From: CALGLS01 sp047626155 | Lineage (GTDB): Bacteria; Bacteroidota; Bacteroidia; Chitinophagales; Saprospiraceae | DNA length: 5,053 bases | Reading direction: 5' to 3' | Assembly (NCBI GenBank): GCA_047626155.1 | Contig: JBLHRR010000245.1 | Location: 1-5,053, forward strand | Part shown: one piece after another, positions 1 through 5,053 of the stretch | Layout: every line of letters starts with the position of its first letter | Position numbering within the stretch: position 1 is the first letter of the stretch | Notes under the pieces: model-generated | What the model was told of the DNA's origin: nothing | The model's database searches: none | What the model saw: the letters and a program-made list of their open reading frames with translations, nothing else | Program-made: the position numbers and the translations under genes

Positions 1-42
1 CACTAAATGAGTGTCAAATTCAAAGTGCGCGTTATAGGGAAA

Positions 43-84
43 CTTCCGTCTTCCGTCTTCCGTCAACCATCTTCGATCTTCCAT
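43..84. repeat. Degenerate heptanucleotide tandem repeat (CTTCCGT)n
   Basis: Three perfect CTTCCGT units (43-49, 50-56, 57-63) are followed in the same 7-base phase by the diverged units CAACCAT, CTTCGAT and CTTCCAT (64-84). Read on the other strand it is an ACGGAAG repeat. It sits in the intergenic region, about 60 bases upstream of the xylB promoter box. I associate similar short G/A-rich heptad repeats with intergenic regions of Bacteroidota genomes, but I cannot confirm a family. No function is evident. One frame through it (bases 3-107) is open, but there is no reason to call it coding. Confidence 0.75.
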
Positions 85-142
85 CCTTCTCTCGCATCCA
101 TAGCTAAACTACACCCCACTGGACAGTTACAAATATAATTAC

Positions 143-150
143 TAAGTTTG
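143..150 (+). promoter_or_regulatory. Candidate xylB promoter, Bacteroidota -7 box
   Basis: TAAGTTTG matches the Bacteroidota primary-sigma -7 consensus TAnnTTTG exactly and lies 17 bases upstream of the xylB ATG, implying a very short 5' leader. No clear TTTG/TTG -33 element is visible; the nearest similarity is CTGG at 119-122. The leader after the box is A-rich and has no Shine-Dalgarno-like sequence, which is normal for this phylum. The match is seen; its activity is inferred. Confidence 0.55.
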
Positions 151-167
151 ACGCAAAAAACAAAACC

Positions 168-1661
168 ATGTACCTACTAGGATACGACATAGGAAGCTCC
201 TCCATAAAAGCAGCACTCATCCGCGCAGAAGACGGCCTCCAAATATCCGTTGTCCAATATCCCGAAAAGGAAATGGACATAATGGCTCCACAAGCGGGCT
301 GGGCAGAACAACAACCAGAAGACTGGTGGGAGAACCTTTGTAAGGTAACAACAAAGCTCTTACAAAATAGCAAAATCGCTGCTACGGACATAAAAGGCAT
401 CGGCATCGCTTACCAAATGCACGGCCTCGTTCTGGTAGATAAAGATCATAAAGTACTGCGGCCTTCTATCATTTGGTGCGATAGCCGCGCGCTACAGATA
501 GGGCAACAAGCCTTTCAAGAAATGGGGGAGGAGTACTGCCTATCTCACCTCCTAAATTCGCCAGGGAACTTCACCGCCTCCAAATTGAAGTGGGTCAAAG
601 ACCAGGAGCCTAAACGCTATGAACGCATTCACAAAATCATGCTGCCAGGCGATTACATTGCCATGAAATTGACAGGTGAAATCTGCACTACCGTTTCCGG
701 TTTGTCAGAAGGTATTTTTTGGGATTTTAAAAACGATGCCATCTCTGACCCTTTAATGAACTACTATGGATTTGATAAGTCTTTAATTCCTAACATTAAG
801 AATACGTTTTCGTTACAGGGAACTGTTTCCAAAAAAGCTGCTTTAGAAACGGGCTTGGCGGAGGGGATTCCTATTACCTATCGCGCAGGAGATCAACCTA
901 ACAATGCCCTTTCTCTAAATGTTTTACATCCCGGAGAAGTAGCGGCTACTGGCGGTACCTCTGGTGTGGTTTATGGCATAGTGGATACGCCTTCTTACGA
1001 TATCCAATCTCGGGTGAATGGCTTTGCGCATGTCAATCATGAAAAAGGAAACCCGCATATCGGCGTTTTATTATGTATCAATGGCGCGGGTATTCAGTAC
1101 AGTTGGTTAAAGCATCAGGTGGCTCACAAACAAGAGTCTTACGAAAGTATGGAAGAACAGCTTTCTAAGGTTCCTGTGGGGGCGGATGGCCTACGTATCC
1201 TCCCTTTCGGAAATGGCGCAGAGCGGATGTTGTCGAATCAATCACCAGGAGCTCATATGATTAATTTGAATTTCAACAGACATGATCGGGCTCATCTTTA
1301 TCGTGCGGGCTTGGAAGGTATTGCTTTTTCCTTTGTCTACGGTATGAAAATTTTGAAAGAAATGGGACTCAACCTATCTGTGATCAGAGTAGGGAATGAT
1401 AATCTTTTTCAATCCCATACTTTTTCAACAACTATTGCTACTTTAGTGGATAGTAAAATAGAGGTGATGAAAACCACCGGGGCGATCGGTGCCGCAAAAG
1501 CTGCAGGAGTTGCTACTGGAATTTACGCCTCCCTCGAAGAAGCGATGTCGAATAATGAAATGGCGATGAGCTATATTCCATTGGCGGAAAAAGAAGAGTA
1601 TCAAGCGGCTTATGATCTTTGGGAAAGAGACCTTGAGGGGGTATTGAGTAAGTCAATTTGA
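168..1661 (+). CDS. xylB: Xylulokinase (FGGY carbohydrate kinase)
   Basis: This cytoplasmic kinase phosphorylates D-xylulose with ATP to D-xylulose 5-phosphate, the second step of xylose catabolism. The 497-residue product is a full-length FGGY-family kinase. The N-terminal phosphate-binding motif DIGSSSIK is at residues 7-14, the MHG sugar-site motif at 84-86 and WCDSRA at 103-108. The AGDQPNNAL motif holds the probable catalytic base Asp242 (240-248), followed by GGTSG at 262-266. The second-domain signature lies around YRAGLEGIAFSF (378-389). A start at this ATG gives the expected N-terminus directly before the first beta strand. The family also contains other sugar kinases, but xylose isomerase as the next gene makes xylulokinase much the best call. 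The order is xylB then xylA, the reverse of the E. coli operon. Codons in roughly the first 60 positions end mostly in A or C, while later ones shift towards T. No frameshift or lost motif is seen. Confidence 0.95.
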   Translation: MYLLGYDIGSSSIKAALIRAEDGLQISVVQYPEKEMDIMAPQAGWAEQQPEDWWENLCKVTTKLLQNSKIAATDIKGIGIAYQMHGLVLVDKDHKVLRPSIIWCDSRALQIGQQAFQEMGEEYCLSHLLNSPGNFTASKLKWVKDQEPKRYERIHKIMLPGDYIAMKLTGEICTTVSGLSEGIFWDFKNDAISDPLMNYYGFDKSLIPNIKNTFSLQGTVSKKAALETGLAEGIPITYRAGDQPNNALSLNVLHPGEVAATGGTSGVVYGIVDTPSYDIQSRVNGFAHVNHEKGNPHIGVLLCINGAGIQYSWLKHQVAHKQESYESMEEQLSKVPVGADGLRILPFGNGAERMLSNQSPGAHMINLNFNRHDRAHLYRAGLEGIAFSFVYGMKILKEMGLNLSVIRVGNDNLFQSHTFSTTIATLVDSKIEVMKTTGAIGAAKAAGVATGIYASLEEAMSNNEMAMSYIPLAEKEEYQAAYDLWERDLEGVLSKSI

Positions 1662-1677
1662 AACCTCCAATGGCTAA

Positions 1678-1778
1678 CCCCCAGCCCCTGAAGGGGAGTT
1701 ACATTTTGGCGGATTTGAGAGGATTACATCAAGGTGAATTTAGGGCTTGCGTTAGGTCTCCCTTTAGGGGCCGGGGGG
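1678..1778. repeat. Inverted pair of C/G-block repeats between xylB and xylA
   Basis: The arm at 1678-1698 (five C, then AGCCCCTGAAGGGGAG) is nearly the reverse complement of the arm at 1758-1778 (CTCCCTTTAGGGG, then CCGGGGGG), with a couple of substitutions and one indel across 21 bases. The arms are 59 bases apart. Each also contains its own small palindrome (CCCCTGAAGGGG, CCCTTTAGGG). The RNA could therefore form one long hairpin or two short ones between the xylB stop and the xylA start. There is no T-tract, so it is not a canonical intrinsic terminator. It could attenuate, stabilise or process the xylBA transcript, or simply be two opposed copies of a dispersed repeat. The pairing is seen; any role is inference. 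Confidence 0.7.
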
Positions 1779-1807
1779 CGCGTTCGGAACCCCAAAAGGA
1801 ATAAAAT

Positions 1808-1815
1808 TTATTTTG
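1808..1815 (+). promoter_or_regulatory. Weak candidate -7 box for xylA
   Basis: TTATTTTG matches TAnnTTTG at five of six fixed positions and sits 35 bases upstream of the xylA ATG. No good -33 element precedes it, and the preceding region is the inverted C/G-block repeat. If active, it would let xylA be expressed separately from xylB; otherwise xylA depends on read-through from the xylB promoter. Confidence 0.25.
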
Positions 1816-1850
1816 AAAAACGTATAGCACATTTAAAACAACATAACAAA

Positions 1851-3197
1851 ATGGCAAAATCAAAAAATAAAAACAACATAGTCACTGGCGATAAAGAATA
1901 TTTCAAATCCGTTGGGAAGATAAATTATGAAGGACGGAAATCTGACAATCCCTTGGCCTATAAATGGTATGATGCCAACAAAGTAGTTGCAGGGAAAACG
2001 ATGACGGAGCATTTTAAATTTGCTGTTGCTTACTGGCACTCCCTCTGCGGTACGGGCGGTGACCCGTTTGGGATGCCGACTAAAAACTTCCCTTGGCTAA
2101 AAGCAAAAGATCCGATTCAACAAGGAAAGGATAAGATGGATGCGGCCTTTGAGTTGATTACCAAGTTGGGTGTTCCTTATTACTGTTTCCATGATTATGA
2201 TTTGGTGGCAGAAGGAGCGACTTTGAGGGAGTCAACCAAGCGATTGAATGCCATGACAGCTTACGCTAAAAAGAAACAAAAGGCTTCCGGAGTTAAATTG
2301 TTATGGGGGACAGCTAACTTGTTCTCTCATCCTAGATATATGAATGGTGCGGCTACCAATCCGGATATGAAAATAGTAGCGCATGCCGCAGCGCAGGTTA
2401 AAAACGCACTGGACGCGACCATCAAATTAGGCGGCGAAAATTATGTCTTTTGGGGTGGGCGAGAAGGGTATATGTCCTTGCTGAACACCGATATGAAAAG
2501 AGAGTTGGACCACATGGCCAGGTTTCTACACATGGCAAAAGATTACGCCAGAAAGCAAGGGTTCAAAGGCACTTTTTTTATAGAACCCAAGCCTTCAGAA
2601 CCGTCAAAACACCAATATGATTTTGATGCAGCAACCGTTATTGGATTTTTAAAAGAAAACGGACTGGACAAAGATTTTAAGCTAAACTTAGAAGTAAACC
2701 ACGCCACCTTAGCACAACACACTTTCCAACACGAAGTGCAAGTAGCCGTAGACGCCGGAATGCTCGGAAGCATGGATGCCAATAGAGGGGATTACCAAAA
2801 TGGATGGGACACCGATCAGTTTCCTAACAATGTGTATGAATTGGCAGAAGTTATGTTGATCTTCTTAGAAGCTGGCGGCTTAAAAGGCGGAGGTGTTAAC
2901 TTTGATGCGAAGACGAGACGAAACTCCACGGACCTCGAAGATATCTTCTACGCACACATCGGAGGGATGGATTGCTTCGCACGTGCGCTTATTGTTGCAG
3001 ATGAGGTGTTACGGAAATCAGATTACAAAAAACTCCGTAAAGACCGCTATGGTTCTTTCGATTCTAAACAAGGAAAAGCTTTCGAAAAGGGAAAGATGTC
3101 CTTGACGGATTTAGCAAAACTGGTTGGTAAAAAAGAACTGGCGGCTAGTAGTGGAAGACAGGAGTTGTTTGAGAATATTATAAATCAGTATTTGTAG
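1851..3197 (+). CDS. xylA: Xylose isomerase
   Basis: This enzyme interconverts D-xylose and D-xylulose in the cytoplasm using two divalent metal ions. The 448-residue product is a full-length member of the longer E. coli/Bacteroides-type class. Key residues align with the E. coli enzyme at a constant offset of 13: His114 and Asp117 in YCFHDYDLVAEG, Glu245 and Lys247 in EPKP, Glu281 and His284 in EVNHAT, Asp309 in GSMDANRGD, Asp320 and Asp322 in GWDTDQFP, and Asp352 in VNFDAKTRR. The active site and both metal sites are therefore intact. I chose the ATG at 1851 rather than the in-frame GTG at 1734: the 39 extra residues would be translated largely from the C/G-block repeat and have no family counterpart. 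The start follows an A-rich leader. xylB ends 189 bases upstream on the same strand, so co-transcription is likely. The last 20 bases overlap the end of the opposing TPR protein gene, with no terminator between them. Confidence 0.97.
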   Translation: MAKSKNKNNIVTGDKEYFKSVGKINYEGRKSDNPLAYKWYDANKVVAGKTMTEHFKFAVAYWHSLCGTGGDPFGMPTKNFPWLKAKDPIQQGKDKMDAAFELITKLGVPYYCFHDYDLVAEGATLRESTKRLNAMTAYAKKKQKASGVKLLWGTANLFSHPRYMNGAATNPDMKIVAHAAAQVKNALDATIKLGGENYVFWGGREGYMSLLNTDMKRELDHMARFLHMAKDYARKQGFKGTFFIEPKPSEPSKHQYDFDAATVIGFLKENGLDKDFKLNLEVNHATLAQHTFQHEVQVAVDAGMLGSMDANRGDYQNGWDTDQFPNNVYELAEVMLIFLEAGGLKGGGVNFDAKTRRNSTDLEDIFYAHIGGMDCFARALIVADEVLRKSDYKKLRKDRYGSFDSKQGKAFEKGKMSLTDLAKLVGKKELAASSGRQELFENIINQYL

Positions 3198-3930
3198 ATA
3201 AAAGTGCTTTAGAAAGAAGGACAGCCTCCTTATGTCGATCCGCCATCGGATTGTCAATTAAGGTCACTAAAGCATTTCGGGCTTCCTTCGCCTTTCCTTC
3301 TTTAAGATAGGACATGGCAATATACCAATTGGCCGTATTTGATAAGCGGAGATCCTGAGCGACTAAAATTCTTATTAGGTAATTTCGGGATTTCTCCAAC
3401 TCTCCCAACTCTAACAAACTAATTCCGCTACCTAAAAGCATACGGGCATCATTTGGATTTTGCTTTAGCGCTTTTTCAAATAAAGGTAAAGTAGCTTTAT
3501 ATTCTTTGTTATTGTATAGTGCGTTCAGTTCTGCAATTTCTTCAGTGGTATTGTCTCTGCTGGTGAGACTTAATTCATAAGGTTGATAATTAGCGGCGAA
3601 TAAGCCTTGAGGACTATTATCGGTATTGGTAGAAAAATAAGTCCAACTCACTACTAGTAAAGCAATGGCTGCGGCCACTCCACTGATGAATGGCCATATA
3701 CGTCTACGTATTGTTGGAGGCTTATTTACCTCCTTGTGGATATTTTTTAGGCGCTCTTTCATTTTGTCACGCCCCAAGTTTTTCGCTCCTTTGATGATGT
3801 TTCGGCGGAGTTCGACCTCTTCTTGGAAGTCTTCATTTTTGGAAAGCTTGTTTTCAAAATCCATACGTTCTTTATCACTTAGTTTGTTAAGTAAATAATT
3901 GTCAATATATTGGTCGTTGTTAACGGGCAT
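3178..3930 (-). CDS. Membrane-bound anti-sigma-like protein with TPR repeats
   Basis: The 250-residue product has three parts. Residues 1-70 are a charged cytoplasmic segment containing IDNYLLNKLSDKERMDFENKL, written here as residues 9-29. It resembles the zinc-free N-terminal region common in Bacteroidota anti-sigma factors (Y-L-x-G/N-x-L-S-x-x-E-R-x-x-F-E), with no HxxxCxxC zinc motif. Basic residues RRR (75-77) precede one hydrophobic span at about 79-99. The remainder is predicted to be outside the membrane and contains about two to three tetratricopeptide-type helical repeats (approximately 131-160, 161-190 and 198-228; for example PLFEKALKQNPNDA). The gene follows the sigma factor gene by 20 bases and is presumably co-transcribed with it. 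I infer that it holds the sigma factor at the inner membrane and that the TPR part senses or binds a partner in the periplasm. The ligand is unknown. Alternatively it is only a TPR membrane protein with no sigma-binding role. Its stop codon lies inside the xylA coding sequence. Confidence 0.75.
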   Translation of the reverse strand: MPVNNDQYIDNYLLNKLSDKERMDFENKLSKNEDFQEEVELRRNIIKGAKNLGRDKMKERLKNIHKEVNKPPTIRRRIWPFISGVAAAIALLVVSWTYFSTNTDNSPQGLFAANYQPYELSLTSRDNTTEEIAELNALYNNKEYKATLPLFEKALKQNPNDARMLLGSGISLLELGELEKSRNYLIRILVAQDLRLSNTANWYIAMSYLKEGKAKEARNALVTLIDNPMADRHKEAVLLSKALLSTNTDL

Positions 3931-3950
3931 ATTCTTGTGTGTTGTTGGTT

Positions 3951-4529
3951 TTAATACTTAGCTCTAAAATCTTTGAATAATGTAGATTCTAACAATAATC
4001 CACGTAGTTTTTTCAGACAGCGAGATTTCTTATTTCGAGTAACCTGTTCGTTTGCGTAACCCATACGTTGGGTCACTTCTTCCGTTTTCATTCCGTCAAA
4101 GTAAAAATGTACTAATATCTTTTCTGTATCGCCTCCTATTCTTTGTAAGTACTTTGTTATCAATCGAGACTGTTCAGTATCCTCCAGGATGTCAGCAATG
4201 TTTGGTTCCAATTCGATGCTACTAAAAGCTTCTGTTTTAACTACATCTTGTTTTTTTCCGTTTAATTTTTTGAGCCATAGATTTCTACAGATCGAGTAGA
4301 TAAAAGTCTTAAGGGCACATTTCAATTCAAACGTTTCATCCCGAACTTTATCATATAATACGATCAGGGCATCCTGAAATATATCAGCGGCATCTTCCTC
4401 AGAGCCACTGTTGTTCGTTATGAAGGAACGAATAACAGGATAGTGCTCCCGGTAGAGGAGGGAAAAAGCCTGGTCGACAATTCGAGCATCACTGGCTTTC
4501 AGTTTTGTTATGATGTTGGTTGTGTTCAA
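3951..4529 (-). CDS. ECF-type RNA polymerase sigma factor
   Basis: The 192-residue product has the two-domain layout of sigma-70 family ECF factors. Region 2 spans about residues 22-92, with SGSEEDAADIFQDALIVLYDKV (41-62; core motif DIFQDAL at 49-55) and the promoter-melting helix around LKTFIYSICRNLWLKKLN (73-90). A linker follows, then region 4 at about 122-180 with a helix-turn-helix around FDGMKTEEVTQRMGYANEQV. It would direct core polymerase to a specific promoter set, probably under control of the adjacent membrane protein. The start is unusual. The in-frame stop upstream is at 4571-4569, and the only NTG codon between it and the conserved region 2 start is TTG at 4529-4527, so TTG initiation is inferred. 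The N-terminal sequence that this start gives (a short polar stretch, then the LLYREHYPVIRSF helix) fits the family. The regulon cannot be told from this window. Confidence 0.9.
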   Translation of the reverse strand: MNTTNIITKLKASDARIVDQAFSLLYREHYPVIRSFITNNSGSEEDAADIFQDALIVLYDKVRDETFELKCALKTFIYSICRNLWLKKLNGKKQDVVKTEAFSSIELEPNIADILEDTEQSRLITKYLQRIGGDTEKILVHFYFDGMKTEEVTQRMGYANEQVTRNKKSRCLKKLRGLLLESTLFKDFRAKY

Positions 4530-4563
4530 GGTTACTCTTTTCTGTGATTCAAGGGTTAATACG

Positions 4564-4597
4564 CTAAATTAGGAAAGTGTAATCAACAATGTCCAGT
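4564..4597 (-). promoter_or_regulatory. Weak candidate promoter for the sigma factor operon
   Basis: On the minus strand, TAATTTAG (4571-4564) matches TAnnTTTG at five of six fixed positions and lies 34 bases upstream of the TTG start. Eighteen bases further upstream is ACTGGACA (4597-4590). The same octamer stands 17 bases upstream of the xylB -7 box at 118-125. This could be a shared -33-region element or chance. ECF operons are often autoregulated, but no sigma-specific motif can be identified here. Confidence 0.25.
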
Positions 4598-4606
4598 TAA
4601 TTGAAG

Positions 4607-4668
4607 ATTGTAATGAATCAATTGTAATCGAATCAATTGTATTCAAGTTAAAGGTATTCGATTACCTT
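4607..4668. repeat. Cluster of palindromic direct and inverted repeats upstream of the sigma gene
   Basis: GAATCAATTGTA occurs twice with a 15-base period (4615-4626 and 4630-4641), each copy built around the palindrome CAATTG. GTAATCGAAT (4624-4633) is perfectly inverted as ATTCGATTAC (4656-4665), 22 bases away. AAGGTATTCGATTACCTT (4651-4668) is itself an imperfect palindrome with perfect 6-base arms. A related GATTGTAAT lies at 4607-4615. The clustering between two divergently oriented genes resembles a multi-site operator for a dimeric regulator, although the A/T-rich sequence could also be a set of RNA hairpins. The repeats are seen; regulator binding is inference. Confidence 0.6.
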
Positions 4669-4756
4669 GTATATTAGCGTCATTATCGTCAGAAATCCCC
4701 ATCAACTGCAATTATTTTAATTTTTTTCATAGTTACTGGTTACACTTTTACGGAAT

Positions 4757-4912
4757 CCGGTATTAAGGTATGAAAAGAGTGAAATCAACAAAGGGCATGA
4801 AAGTCCCAAAACTAATTTGTAATCTCCACAGAAGAGGTTTATAAGCTGTAAACCTTGCGTGTGGGGCCTTACATTACCCTCGTGATTCACTCTTTTCATC
4901 GGCACCTTCCGG
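4757..4912. other. Large nested inverted-repeat element, possible structured RNA or MITE-like repeat
   Basis: The outer arm ATGAAAAGAGTGAA (4770-4783) is perfectly inverted at 4886-4899. Allowing one bulged A (4784), the pairing continues through ATCA/TGAT for three more pairs (4785-4787 with 4883-4885). Further out, AAGGT (4765-4769) can pair with ACCTT (4904-4908) and CCGG (4757-4760) with CCGG (4909-4912), across small bulges. Inside are GTAAT/ATTAC (4819-4823 with 4873-4877), CTCCACA/TGTGGGG (4824-4830 with 4860-4866, one G-T pair) and AGGTTTA/TAAACCT (4835-4841 with 4849-4855) closing a 7-base loop, so the stems nest into one long fold. GGG/CCC (4793-4795 with 4804-4806) could add a side hairpin. 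I do not recognise the element as SRP RNA, tmRNA, RNase P RNA, 6S RNA or a common riboswitch. TCCGG at 4756-4760 and 4908-4912 might be a target-site duplication. The strand of function is unknown. Confidence 0.6.
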
Positions 4913-4951
4913 CCCGGGACGGTGGTGTGTTTTGTTATGAAAAAGAGTGAA
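4886..4951 (+). promoter_or_regulatory. Alternative leader hairpin before the partial secretory gene
   Basis: TTCACTCTTTTCAT (4886-4899) is also complementary to a third arm copy, ATGAAAAAGAGTGAA (4937-4951, one extra A), with one further A-T pair. The enclosed loop can add GCACC/GGTGT (4902-4906 with 4924-4928) around CCGGCCCGGG. This hairpin and the upstream helix with 4770-4783 compete for the same strand. It would end 25 bases before the ATG at 4977 and would hide the ATG at 4937, which opens a 33-codon reading frame ending inside the downstream gene. The complementarity is seen; a switching role is inferred. Confidence 0.4.
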
Positions 4952-4976
4952 TTTTATAATATTAAAAACTTTGATT

Positions 4977-5053
4977 ATGAAAAAGGTAATGTTTTTTTTG
5001 AGTTTTGTTTTTTTGAATATTGGTGTGTTTTCTATTAGTGGATTTTGTTCTTC
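4977..5053 (+). CDS. Start of a secreted or membrane protein, truncated by the window end
   Basis: Only the first 25 codons are present. The translation begins MKKVMFFLSFVFLNIGVF, a positively charged start followed by a hydrophobic core, which is a typical Sec signal peptide or first membrane span. The residues after it are SISGFCS. The Cys at position 24 is preceded by Ser-Gly-Phe, which is a poor lipobox, so a lipoprotein is not supported. The ATG at 4977 was chosen because it gives this signal sequence; the Met at codon 5 is an alternative. The product and length cannot be known from this window. The gene diverges from the sigma factor operon and lies just downstream of the structured element. 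Confidence 0.6.
   Translation, partial: MKKVMFFLSFVFLNIGVFSISGFCS

Larger units (their letters stand above)
4530..4976. other. 447-base intergenic region without a convincing gene
   Basis: This region separates the leftward sigma factor gene from the rightward partial gene. From left to right it holds the sigma gene leader (4530-4563), a weak promoter box (4564-4571), a cluster of palindromic repeats (about 4607-4668), an A/T-rich stretch with a T-run near 4720-4728, a large self-complementary element (4757-4912), and the T-rich leader of the downstream gene. Reading frames inside it are short and run through the stem arms, so I do not call them genes. Confidence 0.7.

Noticed and set aside
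104..406. Minus-strand reading frame across the xylB start
   Set aside because: It is largely antisense to the well-supported xylB coding region and shows no recognisable protein features.
1685..1700. Intrinsic terminator after xylB
   Set aside because: CCCCTGAAGGGG can form a small hairpin, but no T-tract follows and xylA lies downstream on the same strand.
1734..1850. N-terminal extension of xylose isomerase from a GTG start
   Set aside because: The extra 39 residues come largely from the C/G-block repeat and have no counterpart in the family. The ATG at 1851 gives the normal length and N-terminus.
4770..4899. Retron msr/msd non-coding RNA
   Set aside because: Flanking inverted arms resemble retron a1/a2, but no reverse transcriptase is in the window and the next gene begins with a signal peptide.
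4717..4905. 62-codon minus-strand reading frame in the intergenic region
   Set aside because: It starts at a GTG within the inverted-repeat element and runs through the stem arms. It shows no recognisable motif and is better explained by the repeat structure.
4757..4912. Integron attC site or IS200/IS605 end
   Set aside because: No integrase core sites, integrase or TnpA-like gene can be seen; the nested stems alone are not enough.

Overview
This window looks like chromosomal DNA from a member of the Bacteroidota. The case for that rests on the A-rich leaders without clear Shine-Dalgarno sites, a good TAnnTTTG-type -7 promoter box before xylB, a zinc-free anti-sigma-like protein paired with an ECF sigma factor, and intergenic heptad and G/C-block repeats of a kind I associate with this phylum. 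A Saprospiria or Cytophagia-like marine or soil lineage is possible, but the sequence does not settle it.

Layout. Bases 1-167 are an upstream intergenic region with a degenerate CTTCCGT heptad repeat and the xylB promoter. Bases 168-1661 (+) encode xylulokinase and 1851-3197 (+) encode xylose isomerase. The two are separated by 189 bases that hold an inverted pair of C/G-block repeats. Together they convert D-xylose to D-xylulose 5-phosphate, which enters the pentose phosphate pathway. All metal and catalytic residues of XylA are present. No xylose transporter or regulator lies inside the window.

On the opposite strand, converging on xylA and overlapping its end by 20 bases, is a two-gene unit. 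An ECF-type sigma factor (4529-3951, apparently with a TTG start) is followed 20 bases later by a single-span membrane protein (3930-3178) with an anti-sigma-like cytoplasmic N-terminus and a TPR-rich extracytoplasmic C-terminus. This is most simply a membrane-tethered sigma/anti-sigma switch. Nothing in the sequence links it to xylose use.

Bases 4530-4976 contain no convincing gene but are dense in structure. There is a cluster of palindromic repeats just upstream of the sigma gene (about 4607-4668). Beyond it is a strongly self-complementary element (about 4757-4912) with nested stems. A third copy of that element's outer arm lies at 4937-4951, so two mutually exclusive hairpins are possible. 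A short distance downstream, at 4977, a gene for a secreted or membrane protein begins and runs off the window. This structured leader is the part of the window most likely to hold something undescribed; the rest is ordinary metabolism and signalling.
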